64,000 bases of DNA from XN24 sp047921455 (GTDB lineage Bacteria; Pseudomonadota; Gammaproteobacteria; Steroidobacterales; XN24), in NCBI GenBank assembly GCA_047921455.1, contig JBLRWC010000008.1, forward strand, positions 1-64,000, read 5' to 3'. A program made the translations under genes and the position numbers. Below, piece by piece: positions 33,369 to 44,521 of the stretch (its first letter is position 1; each line of letters begins with the position of its first letter). Below the pieces are notes generated by a model. The model saw only the letters and a list, made by a program, of their open reading frames with translations, did no database searches and was not told the origin of the DNA.

Positions 33369-34559
33369 ATGAACCAGGACCTTCTAGACCGTCTCGCCAG
33401 CGAACTCGATGCGCTCAAGGAACAGGGACTCTACAAGTCCGAGCGGGTCATAGATTCACCGCAACAGGCCGCCATCAGCATGCAGGGCGGCCACGAGGTC
33501 ATCAACCTGTGCGCCAACAATTACCTGGGGCTGGCGAACCACCCGGAGCTGATTGTTGCGGCGCACGAGGCACTCGATCGCTACGGTTACGGCATGGCGT
33601 CGGTGCGCTTCATCTGCGGCACGCAAACCCCGCACAAGGAACTCGAAAAACGAATCAGCGCCTTTCTCGGCACGGAAGACACGATTCTCTATCCATCCTG
33701 CTTCGATGCCAACGGCGGACTGTTCGAAACGCTGCTCGACGAGCAGGACGCCGTCATCAGCGACCAGCTGAACCATGCATCGATCATCGACGGTATCCGA
33801 CTTTCCAAGGCGCAGCGATATCGCTACCGCAACAACGATATGGAGGATCTCGAGACGCAGCTCAAGGCGGCCGCGGACGCGCGTGTGCGCCTCATCGCGA
33901 CCGACGGCGTGTTCTCCATGGACGGCACGATCGCCGAGCTTGCCAGGATCTGCGATCTCGCCGACCGTTACGACGCGCTGGTCATGATCGACGACTGCCA
34001 CGCCACCGGCTTCCTCGGCGCTACCGGGCGCGGCACCCACGAACGGCACGGCGTACTGGGACGAGTGGACATCATCACGGGCACACTCGGCAAGGCCCTC
34101 GGGGGCGCCTCGGGCGGGTTTGTGGCGGCGCGCGGCCCGATCGTGGCGTGGCTGCGGCAACGTTCCCGCCCTTACCTGTTCTCCAACACGATCGCCCCGG
34201 TGATCGCTGCGACCTCCATCAAGGTGCTCGATCTGCTGGAATCCGGCACCCAACTGCGTCGCAGGCTGTGGGACAACACGCATTTTTTCCGCGAAAAAAT
34301 GACCGCGCTTGGCTTTGACTTGAAACCGGGATCCCACCCGATCATCCCGGTCATGCTCGGGGATGCCCGCCTGGCCGGCGCCATGGCCGACCGGTTGCTC
34401 GAGGAAGGCGTCTACGTGATCGGCTTCTCGTTTCCCGTGGTGCCGCATGGCCAGGCCCGTATTCGTACCCAGATGTCCGCGGGCCATTCGACCCAACACC
34501 TCGAGCGCGCCGTCGCAGCGTTCGCGAAAGTGGGCCGGGAACTGGGAGTCATCCGCTAA
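33369..34559 (+). CDS. kbl: 2-amino-3-ketobutyrate CoA ligase (glycine C-acetyltransferase)
   Basis: 396 aa PLP enzyme, alpha-oxoamine synthase family. Converts 2-amino-3-ketobutyrate plus CoA to glycine and acetyl-CoA, the second step of threonine breakdown. PLP lysine near residue 242 in ITGTLGKALGGASGGF; substrate loop SVRFICGTQTPHKELE; DDCHATGFLG. ATG 33369 gives the usual start. tdh follows 55 bases downstream in the same direction. Confidence 0.97.
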   Translation: MNQDLLDRLASELDALKEQGLYKSERVIDSPQQAAISMQGGHEVINLCANNYLGLANHPELIVAAHEALDRYGYGMASVRFICGTQTPHKELEKRISAFLGTEDTILYPSCFDANGGLFETLLDEQDAVISDQLNHASIIDGIRLSKAQRYRYRNNDMEDLETQLKAAADARVRLIATDGVFSMDGTIAELARICDLADRYDALVMIDDCHATGFLGATGRGTHERHGVLGRVDIITGTLGKALGGASGGFVAARGPIVAWLRQRSRPYLFSNTIAPVIAATSIKVLDLLESGTQLRRRLWDNTHFFREKMTALGFDLKPGSHPIIPVMLGDARLAGAMADRLLEEGVYVIGFSFPVVPHGQARIRTQMSAGHSTQHLERAVAAFAKVGRELGVIR

Positions 34560-34614
34560 CCTGCCGCCGGCGAATAACGCCGCTCAGCCCCTCGCAACAA
34601 AACTGGAGTACACC

Positions 34615-35640
<1,026 letters not shown>

Positions 35641-35650
35641 GCGGACACCG

Positions 35651-37495
35651 CTAGTCGCAGAAGCAGTGATAATAGATGCCGCGCGGGTCGGCAAAGCCGT
35701 CCATGCGCTCAAGCTCGGTGAACAGGGTGCGCACCTCCACCGGCATGCGCTCCAGCATGGAACGCGGCCAGGCCGTGAAACCCACGCGCGCCGCACCCCC
35801 AAGCAGTTCCACCATCATCTGCTCACCGAAGCTGAGTCCCGGCTCGAGCAGCATGACCTCGAAGTCCTCGCCCAGCCCCGCTCGGTCGGCCGCCGATGCG
35901 AGCGCTTCATCCAGGGTACCGAGGCGATCGACCAGTCCGGCCTCGAGAGCCACCTGGCCCAACCAGATCCGCCCCTCCGCCACGTCGCGAACCTCGTCCA
36001 TTGGCATCTCCCGGGCGTCGGCGACCTGGCCGAGGAAGCGATCGTACGCGCCAGCCACAATCGTCTCGACGATCTCCATCACTTCCGGGCTGAACTCGCG
36101 ATCGAGGCGCAACTGTCCACTGTAGCGATGCGTGCCCACACCATCGACGCTGATTCCCAGCCGTTCCAGCAAACGACCGAAATTGGGGAACATGCCGACG
36201 ACGCCGATCGAGCCCGTGACCGTGGTCGGGTGCGCCCATATTTCGTCGGCCCCCATGGAGATCATGTAGCCGCCAGAAGCCGCGACGCCGCCCATGGAAA
36301 CGACCAGCGGCTTGCCGGCCGCACGGATCAATTCGAGTTCACGCATGATCGCTTCCGAGGCAAACATGCTGCCGCCGCCGCTGTCGACGCGCAGCACGAG
36401 CGCGCGCAGCTGGTCATCTTCGAGCACTTCACGCAACAACTCGCGTAGCGTCTCGTCACCGATCATGCCGGCTGGCTGCTCGCCCGGCATAATATCGCCG
36501 CGTGCGACAATCAGTGCCACGGCCGGTTTTGGATGCTTGCCCGCCCGCGCTTTCGCTCGCTTCGCATTGACCGCGGCCAGGTAGTTCTCGGCATCCACGC
36601 CGACATAGTTGCCGTCGCGGTCCCGCCCGCCGGTTTCCGCCAACCGTTGCTCCACCTCGTCGAGGGTGCGCAGGCCGTCCACCAACCTGGCATCCAGCGC
36701 AGTCCTGGCGGTATCGCCCCCAGCCGCCTTGAGGCGCGGCAGGAAACGATCGATGTAGTCGTCCAGCAGCGCCGGTTCGAGGCCGCGAACTCGCGCCACG
36801 TCCTCACGCCAGGCGGCCCACATGCCGTCTGCAATGGGCACAAGATTTTCCCGCGCCGCCGCCGACATCTCGTCACGCGTGTAGGGATCAGCAAAACTCT
36901 TCGCTTCACCGGCGCTGAACACGTACCAATCGAGCGACAGCTTGTCGAGCGCGCTCCGGAAATAGTGGCGGTAGAAGCCGAAGCCCTGCAGTGGAACGAT
37001 GCCGAGCGGCTCGAGATACAACTCGTCCGCATGCGCCGCCAGGTAGTAGGCGCCCAGCGGCAGGTTCGCTGCCGAACCGATGACCGGCTTGCCCGCGTCC
37101 CTGAAGCGCTCGAGCGCTGCCGCGACGGTGGCCAGCTTGTCGAGACTGCCGCCGACCAGCAGGTCGACTTCGAGGTGAATCGCCGTGACGCGCGGATCGT
37201 CCGCGGCCTCGTCGATGGCGTCGACCAGGTCGCTGACCAGCGTCTGGGTGCGCGGCAGCCCGCGAGCCGCATCAAAGGCGCGGCTCACCGGATCGCCGGA
37301 ATACTGCTCAACCAGCATGCCTTCCGGGCTCACGATGAGCACGAATGCATCGGGCAGCTTGTCCGGACGCGCGGCGATCACAGCCACCAGGGCCACGAGC
37401 ACCAGCAGCATCAGGAACAAGTGCACCGTGCGACGCAGGGCGTCGAGGCCCCGCCAGAAGCCCCTGAAGAAGCCGCGCAGGCTCCGCCAGAGCAA
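35651..37495 (-). CDS. sppA: Signal peptide peptidase SppA, 67K type
   Basis: 614 aa inner-membrane serine protease that degrades cleaved signal peptides. One N-terminal membrane helix (residues 20-45) and two tandem ClpP-like domains. The nucleophile Ser lies in GGVAASGGYMISMGADE of the second domain and the general-base Lys in GEAKSFADPY of the first. The frame has no ATG near the start; TTG 37495, six bases after the rplS stop, gives a sensible N-terminus. It is thus tied to the ribosomal-protein transcript. Confidence 0.9.
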   Translation of the reverse strand: MLWRSLRGFFRGFWRGLDALRRTVHLFLMLLVLVALVAVIAARPDKLPDAFVLIVSPEGMLVEQYSGDPVSRAFDAARGLPRTQTLVSDLVDAIDEAADDPRVTAIHLEVDLLVGGSLDKLATVAAALERFRDAGKPVIGSAANLPLGAYYLAAHADELYLEPLGIVPLQGFGFYRHYFRSALDKLSLDWYVFSAGEAKSFADPYTRDEMSAAARENLVPIADGMWAAWREDVARVRGLEPALLDDYIDRFLPRLKAAGGDTARTALDARLVDGLRTLDEVEQRLAETGGRDRDGNYVGVDAENYLAAVNAKRAKARAGKHPKPAVALIVARGDIMPGEQPAGMIGDETLRELLREVLEDDQLRALVLRVDSGGGSMFASEAIMRELELIRAAGKPLVVSMGGVAASGGYMISMGADEIWAHPTTVTGSIGVVGMFPNFGRLLERLGISVDGVGTHRYSGQLRLDREFSPEVMEIVETIVAGAYDRFLGQVADAREMPMDEVRDVAEGRIWLGQVALEAGLVDRLGTLDEALASAADRAGLGEDFEVMLLEPGLSFGEQMMVELLGGAARVGFTAWPRSMLERMPVEVRTLFTELERMDGFADPRGIYYHCFCD

Positions 37496-37499
37496 GAAT

Positions 37500-37844
37500 C
37501 TAGACCTTTTCCTTGATCCGTGCGGCCTTGCCGGTCCGATCACGCAGGTAGTAGAGCTTCGCCCGACGCACATCGCCGCGACGCTTCACCTTGATATCGG
37601 CGATCGACGGACTGTACAGCTGGAACACACGCTCGACGCCCTCGCCATGCGACATCTTGCGCACGGTGAACGCAGAGTTCAGCCCGCGGTTACGCCGCGC
37701 GATGACCACGCCCTCGAACGCCTGCAGACGCTCGCGCGCGCCCTCCTTCACTTTCACCTGGACGACAATGGTGTCGCCGGGAGAAAAGTCGGGAAATTCC
37801 CGCTGCATCTGCTCTTTGTCCAATTCTTCGATGATGTTGCTCAT
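37500..37844 (-). CDS. rplS: 50S ribosomal protein L19
   Basis: 114 aa from ATG 37844 (MSNIIEELDKEQM). Conserved L19 body FSPGDTIVVQVKVKEGARER, QAFEGVVIARRNRGLNSAFT and a C-terminal RRAKLYYLRDRTGKAARIKE. It sits at the 30S-50S interface. Last ribosomal gene of rpsP-rimM-trmD-rplS. Confidence 0.98.
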   Translation of the reverse strand: MSNIIEELDKEQMQREFPDFSPGDTIVVQVKVKEGARERLQAFEGVVIARRNRGLNSAFTVRKMSHGEGVERVFQLYSPSIADIKVKRRGDVRRAKLYYLRDRTGKAARIKEKV

Positions 37845-37874
37845 ATCGCTCACCCGCACCAGGCTTTCGTCAGT

Positions 37875-38627
37875 TCAATCCGCACCGTCGGTTGCCCGCT
37901 CGGCGATGTATTCGTCCAGCAGCTGCCGCTCCTCGGCGCTCAGCTCGCGTTCGGCCAGCAATTCAGGCCGCACCGTCCATGTCCTGCCCAGCGACTGCTG
38001 CAGCCGCCAACGCCGGATGGCCGCATGGTCACCCGACAGCAGCACCGACGGAACCCGCAATCCCTCGACCACTTCCGGTCGGGTGTAATGCGGGCAATCC
38101 AGCAACCCGTCGCTGAACGAGTCCTCTGCCGAGGAATTCTCGTCGCCGAGCACTCCCGGCACCAGCCTCGCCACCGCGTCCACTACCAGCATCGCCGGGA
38201 GTTCGCCCCCGCTCAACACGTAGTCGCCGACCGTCAGCGTCTCGTCCGCCTCCATGCGCAACAACCGTTCGTCTATCCCCTCGTAGCGTCCTGCCACGAG
38301 CAATAATCCGGGCAGCTGCCGATATTCCCGCGCCACTGCCTGGCTGAACACCCGGCCCTGCGGCGACAGGAAGATCGTCCGGCTTCCCTCCGGCAGTCTT
38401 GCCCTGGCGGCACGAATAGCGCTGCGCAAGGGTTCGACCTTCATTAACATTCCCGGCCCACCGCCGTACGGCCGGTCATCCACCGTGCGATGCGCATCCG
38501 CCGCGAAGTCGCGCGGATCCGTTGTCTCCAACCGCAGCAGCCCGCGCTCCACGCCACGGCCAACTACCCCGAAGCGGCCCACCTGGGCGACCAACTCCGG
38601 AAACAGCGTCACGACTTCAAAGTGCAT
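37875..38627 (-). CDS. trmD: tRNA (guanine-N1)-methyltransferase TrmD
   Basis: 250 aa. Methylates G37 of tRNAs with a G36, preventing frameshifts. SPOUT trefoil-knot signatures are clear: PYGGGPGMLMKVEPL, LVAGRYEGIDERLL, ETLTVGDYVLSGGELPAM and the C-terminal CPHYTRPEVVEGL. ATG 38627 gives MHFEVVTLFPEL. Confidence 0.97.
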   Translation of the reverse strand: MHFEVVTLFPELVAQVGRFGVVGRGVERGLLRLETTDPRDFAADAHRTVDDRPYGGGPGMLMKVEPLRSAIRAARARLPEGSRTIFLSPQGRVFSQAVAREYRQLPGLLLVAGRYEGIDERLLRMEADETLTVGDYVLSGGELPAMLVVDAVARLVPGVLGDENSSAEDSFSDGLLDCPHYTRPEVVEGLRVPSVLLSGDHAAIRRWRLQQSLGRTWTVRPELLAERELSAEERQLLDEYIAERATDGAD

Positions 38628-38637
38628 GACGCCGTCC

Positions 38638-39144
38638 TCAGAATTCCGGGTCCCAGTCGACGACGATGCGCCCGCCGGCCAGGTCCACCTCGCTGACAAA
38701 CTGTCCGGGCACAAACGGCAGCAGCCGTTCCCTGTCGCCCTTGACCACCATGACGTCATTCGCCCCGGTGGCCATCATGTGATCGATCCGGCCGAGCGCC
38801 ACGCCCTCGGTCGTAAACACCTGGAGGCCGACCAGGTCGGTCCAGTAAAACTCGTCGCTGCCGGTCTTCGGCAAGCGCTCCCGTGTCACCGCGAGCTCGG
38901 CCCCGATCAGCATGGCCGCCGCATCGCGATCCGCATAGCCTTCGAAGCGCGCCACCAGCGTTTTACCCTGCCGCCGGCCCTCGACCAGCTGCACGGCCTC
39001 CCACGCCCCATGGCGGCACATTTCCAGTTCCGGGTACTCGAGCAGGTTATCCGCCGGGTCCGTAAACGACCAGAGCTTGACCCACCCCCGGACTCCGTAA
39101 AGCCCGCCGACCTTGCCGAGGACGACCCGTCTCTGACCGGTCAC
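38638..39144 (-). CDS. rimM: 16S rRNA processing factor RimM
   Basis: 168 aa. The N-terminal RimM domain (VVLGKVGGLYGVRGWVKLWS) and C-terminal PRC-barrel (YWTDLVGLQVFTTEGVALGR, ERLLPFVPGQFVSEVDLAGG) match the 30S head maturation factor. Ten bases separate it from trmD. Confidence 0.96.
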   Translation of the reverse strand: MTGQRRVVLGKVGGLYGVRGWVKLWSFTDPADNLLEYPELEMCRHGAWEAVQLVEGRRQGKTLVARFEGYADRDAAAMLIGAELAVTRERLPKTGSDEFYWTDLVGLQVFTTEGVALGRIDHMMATGANDVMVVKGDRERLLPFVPGQFVSEVDLAGGRIVVDWDPEF

Positions 39145-39188
39145 TATCCTGTCCCTCCCGGCACGCCACGGCGTGCCGCAAGGTTGCC

Positions 39189-39440
39189 TCAGGCGGCCTG
39201 CTTCTGGGACTGCTTGATCAGGCTCGCCACCCGTTCGGAAGGCTGCGCGCCATTACCGATCCAGTGGTTCACCCGCTCAAGATCCAGCCTGAGCACTTCT
39301 TCCTTGCCGGTCGCGACCGGATTGAAAAAACCGAGCCGCTCGATATAGCGGCCATCGCGCCGGTTCCGGCTGTCGGTCACCACCACATGGTAGAAGGGCC
39401 GCTTCTTTGCGCCGCCCCGGGTAAGACGAATCGTAACCAT
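39189..39440 (-). CDS. rpsP: 30S ribosomal protein S16
   Basis: 83 aa. MVTIRLTRGGAKKRPFYHVV and RYIERLGFFNPVATGKEE are the S16 signatures. First gene of the rpsP-rimM-trmD-rplS operon, with ffh upstream across a 143-base gap. Confidence 0.98.
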   Translation of the reverse strand: MVTIRLTRGGAKKRPFYHVVVTDSRNRRDGRYIERLGFFNPVATGKEEVLRLDLERVNHWIGNGAQPSERVASLIKQSQKQAA

Positions 39441-39583
39441 GAGTCAAAACTTCCTCGTTCGTGCATGGCATGGCAAGCGGAAACACCCGCGCGCCACGTC
39501 GCGTCCTACCATCCGGCGGCCGCAAGTAAACCAGTTATTCTACTGGAAATTGACACAATGGGAAGAGTCTGGGTGCGCGACGG

Positions 39584-40936
39584 TCAACCGAAACCGGGCG
39601 GCAGGCGTCCCTTCATGGCGCGCATCATCTTCGACATGCCGCCCTTGCTGAATTTTTTCATCATCTTCTGCATCTGCGCGTGCTGCTTCAGGAGGCGATT
39701 GACCTCCTGGATCTGCACCCCGGCGCCCTGCGCGATACGCCGTTTCCGCGAGCCGTTGATGATCGCCGGCTGGCGCCGCTCCTTGGGCGTCATCGAGTCG
39801 ATTACCGCAGCCTGGCGGCGCATTTCGCGCTCGCCGGTCTTCGGGTCTACCTTGCCGGGCATGGCGTTACCCGGCAGCTTGTCCATCAAGCCGGCCAGGC
39901 CACCCATCTGTTGCATCTGGCGGATCTGGTCGCGCAGGTCCTGCAGAGTGAACCCCTGGCCCTTGGAAATCTTGCGTGCCAAGCGGTCGGCCTGCTCACG
40001 ATCCACCTTGTGCTCGACTTCCTCCACCAGCGAGACTACGTCGCCCATGCCGAGAATGCGGGAGGCCAGGCGCTCAGGGTGGAACGGCTCCAGTGCCGTG
40101 GTTTTCTCGCCGGCGCCGATGAACTTGATTGGCTGGCCCGTGACCTGCCGCACTGACAAGGCCACGCCGCCGCGGGCGTCGCCGTCCGTCTTGGTCACGA
40201 TTACGCCGGTGAGATCCAGTGCCTCGCCAAACGCGCGCGCCGCGTTGACGGCGTCCTGGCCCGCCATGCTGTCGACCACGAACAAGGTCTCGATCGGGCT
40301 GACAGCAGCGTGGATGCGACTGGCCTCCGCCATCATGTCGGCGTCGACATGCAGTCGCCCGGCCGTATCGATGATCAGCACATCGCACAGCTCGCGCCGC
40401 GCGGACTCCACGGCCCGGAGCGCAATCGCGACCGGATCCTCGCCCGCATCGCTGGGACAGAATGCCGCGCCCACCTCGCTGGCCAGTCGCTCGAGCTGCA
40501 GGATAGCTGCCGGCCGGTAAATGTCCGCGCTCACCAGCATCACCTTGCGCCCCTCGCGCTCGGCGAGGCGGCGCGCCAGCTTGGCCGCCGTGGTGGTCTT
40601 GCCGGCTCCCTGCAGGCCCGCCAGCATGACGATGGCGGGCGGCTGAGCGCGCAGGTTCAGCGTCTCGTTGGCCGACCCCATGGTGTGCACGAGCTCATCG
40701 TGGATGATCTTGATGAAGGCCTGGCCGGGCGTCAGGCTCTTGGCGACTTCGGCGCCCAGCGCGCGCACGCGGGTGCGCTCGATGAATTCCTTGACCACTG
40801 GCAGCGCGACGTCGGCCTCGAGCAACGCCATGCGAACCTGCCGCAGCGTGTCGCGGATATTGTCCTCGGTGATGCGGCCGCGCCCCTTGAGGGCGTTGCC
40901 GGCGCGCGATAGACGGTCGGTAAGGTTCTCGAACAT
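39584..40936 (-). CDS. ffh: Signal recognition particle protein Ffh
   Basis: 450 aa SRP54 homologue that brings inner-membrane proteins to the translocon together with 4.5S RNA and FtsY. GTPase motifs GLQGAGKTTTAAKLA, DTAGRLHVDADMM and TKTDGDARGG; a methionine-rich M domain ending in MQKMMKKFSKGGMSKMMRAM. A perfect TATAAT on the minus strand (40978-40973) probably belongs to its promoter, although no good -35 was found. Confidence 0.97.
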   Translation of the reverse strand: MFENLTDRLSRAGNALKGRGRITEDNIRDTLRQVRMALLEADVALPVVKEFIERTRVRALGAEVAKSLTPGQAFIKIIHDELVHTMGSANETLNLRAQPPAIVMLAGLQGAGKTTTAAKLARRLAEREGRKVMLVSADIYRPAAILQLERLASEVGAAFCPSDAGEDPVAIALRAVESARRELCDVLIIDTAGRLHVDADMMAEASRIHAAVSPIETLFVVDSMAGQDAVNAARAFGEALDLTGVIVTKTDGDARGGVALSVRQVTGQPIKFIGAGEKTTALEPFHPERLASRILGMGDVVSLVEEVEHKVDREQADRLARKISKGQGFTLQDLRDQIRQMQQMGGLAGLMDKLPGNAMPGKVDPKTGEREMRRQAAVIDSMTPKERRQPAIINGSRKRRIAQGAGVQIQEVNRLLKQHAQMQKMMKKFSKGGMSKMMRAMKGRLPPGFG

Positions 40937-41072
40937 GGTTTCAGGAAGAGCATCCGGGGGCTTGGAGGCTGAATTATACCCATGGTGCGGCCGGCTTCGG
41001 GTTTCCCCGTTTCTACACTGCCGCAGCGCTGTGTCAGAATGCGCCTGTTGCCTGGCCGCTGAGCGCCCCCTG

Positions 41073-41885
41073 ATGATGCCGATTATCGTTTTTACTCTTT
41101 ACCTCGTGTCCGGACTCCTGCTGTTGCGCAAGCAATTGGCGGTCACGCCGGACGGCACCCGCGTGACGGGCGCAGGGCCGGCGCTGCTGGTAGGGGCCGC
41201 CGGCCTGGCATTGCACTCCTTGTCGCTGGCCGGGCTGGTCGCGGAACGCGGCGGGCCCGAATTATCGCTCGGCGGCGTCTTGTCACTGGTCGCCTGGCTG
41301 GTGGCACTCTTCGCCCTGCTGGTGGCGCTCAAGGTGCGCTTTGTCGGTCTGGCCGCCGTGTTGCTGCCGACCGCCGGCATCGCCGCACTTGCCGCATTGC
41401 TGCCGGACCCGGTCACGCCGCGCGGCGCCACGCCGGACTGGGGTCTGCACGCCCACGTGTCCTTGTCGATCCTCGCCTACAGTCTGCTCAGCCTGGGCGC
41501 CGCCCTGGCCGTGCTGTTCCTGTTCCGCGAGCGCACCCTGCGGCGACGCCAGCTGACGGCCTGGACTCGAATCCTCCCCCCGCTGGAGTCGCTCGAAAAC
41601 GCGCTGTTCACTGCCTTGATCGCGGGTTTCTCCCTGCTGACACTGGCGCTGTTCAGCGGCCTGATGTTCCTGCAAGACATCTTTGCCCAGCACCTGCTCC
41701 ATAAGACCGTGCTCTCGCTGGTTGCATGGGGTGTGTTTGCGGTCTTGCTCACCGGCCGTTTCCGGCTGGGCTGGCGGGGCCGCCAGGCAGTGCACTGGGT
41801 GCTGGCCGGCTATGGCCTGCTGGCGCTGAGCTATTTTGGCAGCCGCTTCGTACTGGAGTTTCTGCTTGGGCGCCAGTGGGGGTAG
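41073..41885 (+). CDS. ypjD: CcmC/YpjD-like cytochrome c assembly family membrane protein
   Basis: 270 aa with about eight hydrophobic helices. Conserved histidines in WGLHAHVSLSILAYSLLSLG and HKTVLSLVAWGVFAVLL resemble the haem-handling CcmC/HemX-like family that YpjD belongs to. It stands next to ffh (divergent) and upstream of a CorB-like gene, the order seen in many gammaproteobacteria. The exact role is not established. Confidence 0.85.
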   Translation: MMPIIVFTLYLVSGLLLLRKQLAVTPDGTRVTGAGPALLVGAAGLALHSLSLAGLVAERGGPELSLGGVLSLVAWLVALFALLVALKVRFVGLAAVLLPTAGIAALAALLPDPVTPRGATPDWGLHAHVSLSILAYSLLSLGAALAVLFLFRERTLRRRQLTAWTRILPPLESLENALFTALIAGFSLLTLALFSGLMFLQDIFAQHLLHKTVLSLVAWGVFAVLLTGRFRLGWRGRQAVHWVLAGYGLLALSYFGSRFVLEFLLGRQWG

Positions 41886-41900
41886 GAGGACACACCCGCA

Positions 41901-43178
41901 TTGAATGATGTTTCGCTAGGCACGCTGTTTTCGCTGCTCGGCCTGCTGCTCGTGCTGTCGGCGTTCTTCTCCAGCACGGAGACGGCGCTGATGAGCATCA
42001 ACCGCTACCGGCTGCGGCACCGCGCGCGCCAGGGTCAGCGCTCCGCACGACTCGCGGAAACGTTGCTGCAACGGCCCGACCGGCTGATCGGCTTGATCCT
42101 GCTGGGCAACAACTTCGTCAATATTTTTGCCTCCTCGCTGGTCACCGTCATTGCGCTGCGGCTCGGCGGCGAAGGCGCGATCGCGATTGGCGCCGGGCTG
42201 CTGACGCTGGTGATCCTGATTTTTGCCGAGGTAGCGCCAAAAACGGTGGCCGCGCTGTACCCGGAACGGCTCGCGCTACCCGCCGCGCTGATTTACTACC
42301 CGCTGCTCAAAGTGACCTACCCCATCGTCTGGCTGGTCAACCTGATGGCGAACGGTGTGCTGCGCCTGGTCGGCATACGGACCGCGCTGGTGCAAGGACA
42401 CGGCTTGTCGCACGAAGAATTACGCACGGTGGTCAGCGAGGCGGGCACGATGATCCCGAAACGCCACCAGCGCATGCTGATCAGCGTGCTGGAACTGCAG
42501 GACGTCACCGTGGACGACATCATGGTGCCGCGCAACGAGATCGACGGGCTGGATCTCGAGGACGACTGGGAGGACTTACTGGAACAGCTGACGGAGAGCC
42601 AGCATACCCGCCTGCCCGTCTATCGCGGCGACCTCGACCAGGTGGTCGGCATTCTCCACCTGCGCAGCGTCATGAGCGCGCTGGCCGATGACGAACTGAC
42701 GCCCGAATACCTGGCGGCGAAAACGCTCGAGACCTACTTCGTGCCGGAGGGCACGCCGCTGCATACGCAGCTGGTCAACTTCCAGCGGGCCAAGCGGCGA
42801 CTTGCGCTGGTCGTGGACGAATACGGGGATATCCAGGGCCTGGTGACGCTAGACGATATTCTCGAAGAGATCGTCGGCGAATTCACCACCGACCCGGCCG
42901 ACGTCTACCGCGAGGTACAGCAGGAAGCGGACGGCAGCTTCATGGTCAGCGGCGCCGCTAATGTGCGCGAACTGAACCGCATGATGGGCTGGCGGCTGCC
43001 GATCGGCGGCCCGAAGACCTTGAACGGCCTGATCCTGGAACAACTCGAGACCATTCCCCAGGCCGGCACCACGCTGGAGCTCGCCGGTTACCTGCTGGAA
43101 ATCGTGCACACCACCGACAACGCGGTGCGCTCGGTCCGGGTGGCGCCGCCGTCACGCGCGGGCGCCCCCCTCGCCTAG
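41901..43178 (+). CDS. CNNM/CorB-type transporter with CBS pair
   Basis: 425 aa. DUF21 (CNNM) membrane domain (FFSSTETALMSINRYRLRHR), two CBS domains (DDIMVPRNEIDGLD; VVDEYGDIQGLVTLDDILEE), and a C-terminal CorC_HlyC domain. Homologues (CorB, YfjD) are linked to magnesium or cobalt efflux. TTG 41901 follows AGGAGG at 41884-41889. Its last codons overlap the convergent radA end. Confidence 0.92.
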   Translation: MNDVSLGTLFSLLGLLLVLSAFFSSTETALMSINRYRLRHRARQGQRSARLAETLLQRPDRLIGLILLGNNFVNIFASSLVTVIALRLGGEGAIAIGAGLLTLVILIFAEVAPKTVAALYPERLALPAALIYYPLLKVTYPIVWLVNLMANGVLRLVGIRTALVQGHGLSHEELRTVVSEAGTMIPKRHQRMLISVLELQDVTVDDIMVPRNEIDGLDLEDDWEDLLEQLTESQHTRLPVYRGDLDQVVGILHLRSVMSALADDELTPEYLAAKTLETYFVPEGTPLHTQLVNFQRAKRRLALVVDEYGDIQGLVTLDDILEEIVGEFTTDPADVYREVQQEADGSFMVSGAANVRELNRMMGWRLPIGGPKTLNGLILEQLETIPQAGTTLELAGYLLEIVHTTDNAVRSVRVAPPSRAGAPLA

Positions 43179-44521
43179 CCGAAAGCCGCCTCGAGCGCTT
43201 CCCCGAGGCGCTTCACCGCCACCACTTCGATGCCCTGCAGCGGCGTCCGCGGCACATTTGCGGCGGGCACAATGGCGCGCCTGAAGCCGTGTTTCGCAGC
43301 CTCGCGCAACCGTTCCTCGCCGTAGGGCACCGGGCGAATTTCCCCGGCCAGGCCAACCTCGCCAAAGGACACGAGGCCATCGACAAGCGGCCGGTCGCGC
43401 AGGCTGCCGAGGGCTGCCAGCAACACCGGCAGGTCGGCCGCCGTCTCGACGATGCGCACGCCGCCGACGACGTTCACGAACACGTCCTGGTCGTACATAA
43501 CGATGCCCGCATGGCGATGCATGACCGCGAGCAGCAACGCAAGGCGATTCGCGTCCAGCCCTACCGAGACCCGCCGCGGATGGCCTGAGCGGGTTTCGTC
43601 GACCAGCGCCTGGACCTCCACCAGCAAGGGCCGGCTGCCTTCCCGCGCCACCATGATCGCGCTGCCCGATACGCTACCGTCATGCCCGGACAGGAAAATC
43701 GAGGAGGGGTTCCGCACCTCGCGCAGCCCGTGTTCGGTCATGGCGAACACGCCAATCTCGTTGGCGGCGCCGAACCGGTTTTTGACCGCCCGTATGATCC
43801 GGAAACGGCTGCCGACGTCGCTTTCGAAATACAACACGGTATCCACCATGTGCTCGAGCACGCGCGGACCCGCGATCGCACCATCCTTGGTCACGTGACC
43901 GACGAGAAACACGGCCGTGCCGCCTTGCTTGGCATAGCGCACCAGGCGCGCGGAGCTTTCGCGCAACTGGGCGACGGCGCCCGGCGCAGACTGCAACGCA
44001 TCGCTGTGCATTGTCTGGATCGAGTCAACGACCATGACGCGCGGCTTGACTGCGTCCGCCTGCGCGAGAATCCGCTCGACATTGGTCTCGGCAAGCAACT
44101 GCAGCCCCCCCGCCTCCATGCCGATGCGCCGCGCGCGCATCCCGACCTGCCGCAAGGATTCCTCGCCAGTCACGTAAAGCGCCGGAAGCTCTCCCGCGAG
44201 CCGTACCGCCGCCTGCAGGAGCAAGGTGGACTTGCCGATGCCCGGGTCGCCCCCGATCAACGTCGCGGAACCCGGCACCAGGCCACCGCCCAGTACCCGA
44301 TCCAGTTCGCCGATGCCCGTCGGCCAGCGGGGCTCGACCTCGGCTTCGACTTCAGCAATGATCCGCGGTGCGTCACCCGCCCAACCCACGGCACGGATCT
44401 GCGGGGCTGCGCGGCTCTCCTCCAACGTATTCCAGCGCCCGCAGTCGGGACATTGCCCGACCCACTTGGCGCTGGCGCCGCCGCACTCGTTGCAGACATA
44501 CGTCATCTTGGCCTTGGCCAT
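43175..44521 (-). CDS. radA: DNA repair protein RadA
   Basis: 448 aa. N-terminal C4 zinc finger (CNECGGASAKWVGQCPDCG), RecA-like ATPase (GGDPGIGKSTLLLQ), the RadA-specific KNRFG, and a C-terminal Lon-protease-like domain (GLDANRLALLLAVMHRHAG). It promotes branch migration in recombination. ATG 44521 begins MAKAKMTYVCNECG. The 220-base gap to the divergent phosphatase gene holds both promoters. Confidence 0.97.
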   Translation of the reverse strand: MAKAKMTYVCNECGGASAKWVGQCPDCGRWNTLEESRAAPQIRAVGWAGDAPRIIAEVEAEVEPRWPTGIGELDRVLGGGLVPGSATLIGGDPGIGKSTLLLQAAVRLAGELPALYVTGEESLRQVGMRARRIGMEAGGLQLLAETNVERILAQADAVKPRVMVVDSIQTMHSDALQSAPGAVAQLRESSARLVRYAKQGGTAVFLVGHVTKDGAIAGPRVLEHMVDTVLYFESDVGSRFRIIRAVKNRFGAANEIGVFAMTEHGLREVRNPSSIFLSGHDGSVSGSAIMVAREGSRPLLVEVQALVDETRSGHPRRVSVGLDANRLALLLAVMHRHAGIVMYDQDVFVNVVGGVRIVETAADLPVLLAALGSLRDRPLVDGLVSFGEVGLAGEIRPVPYGEERLREAAKHGFRRAIVPAANVPRTPLQGIEVVAVKRLGEALEAAFG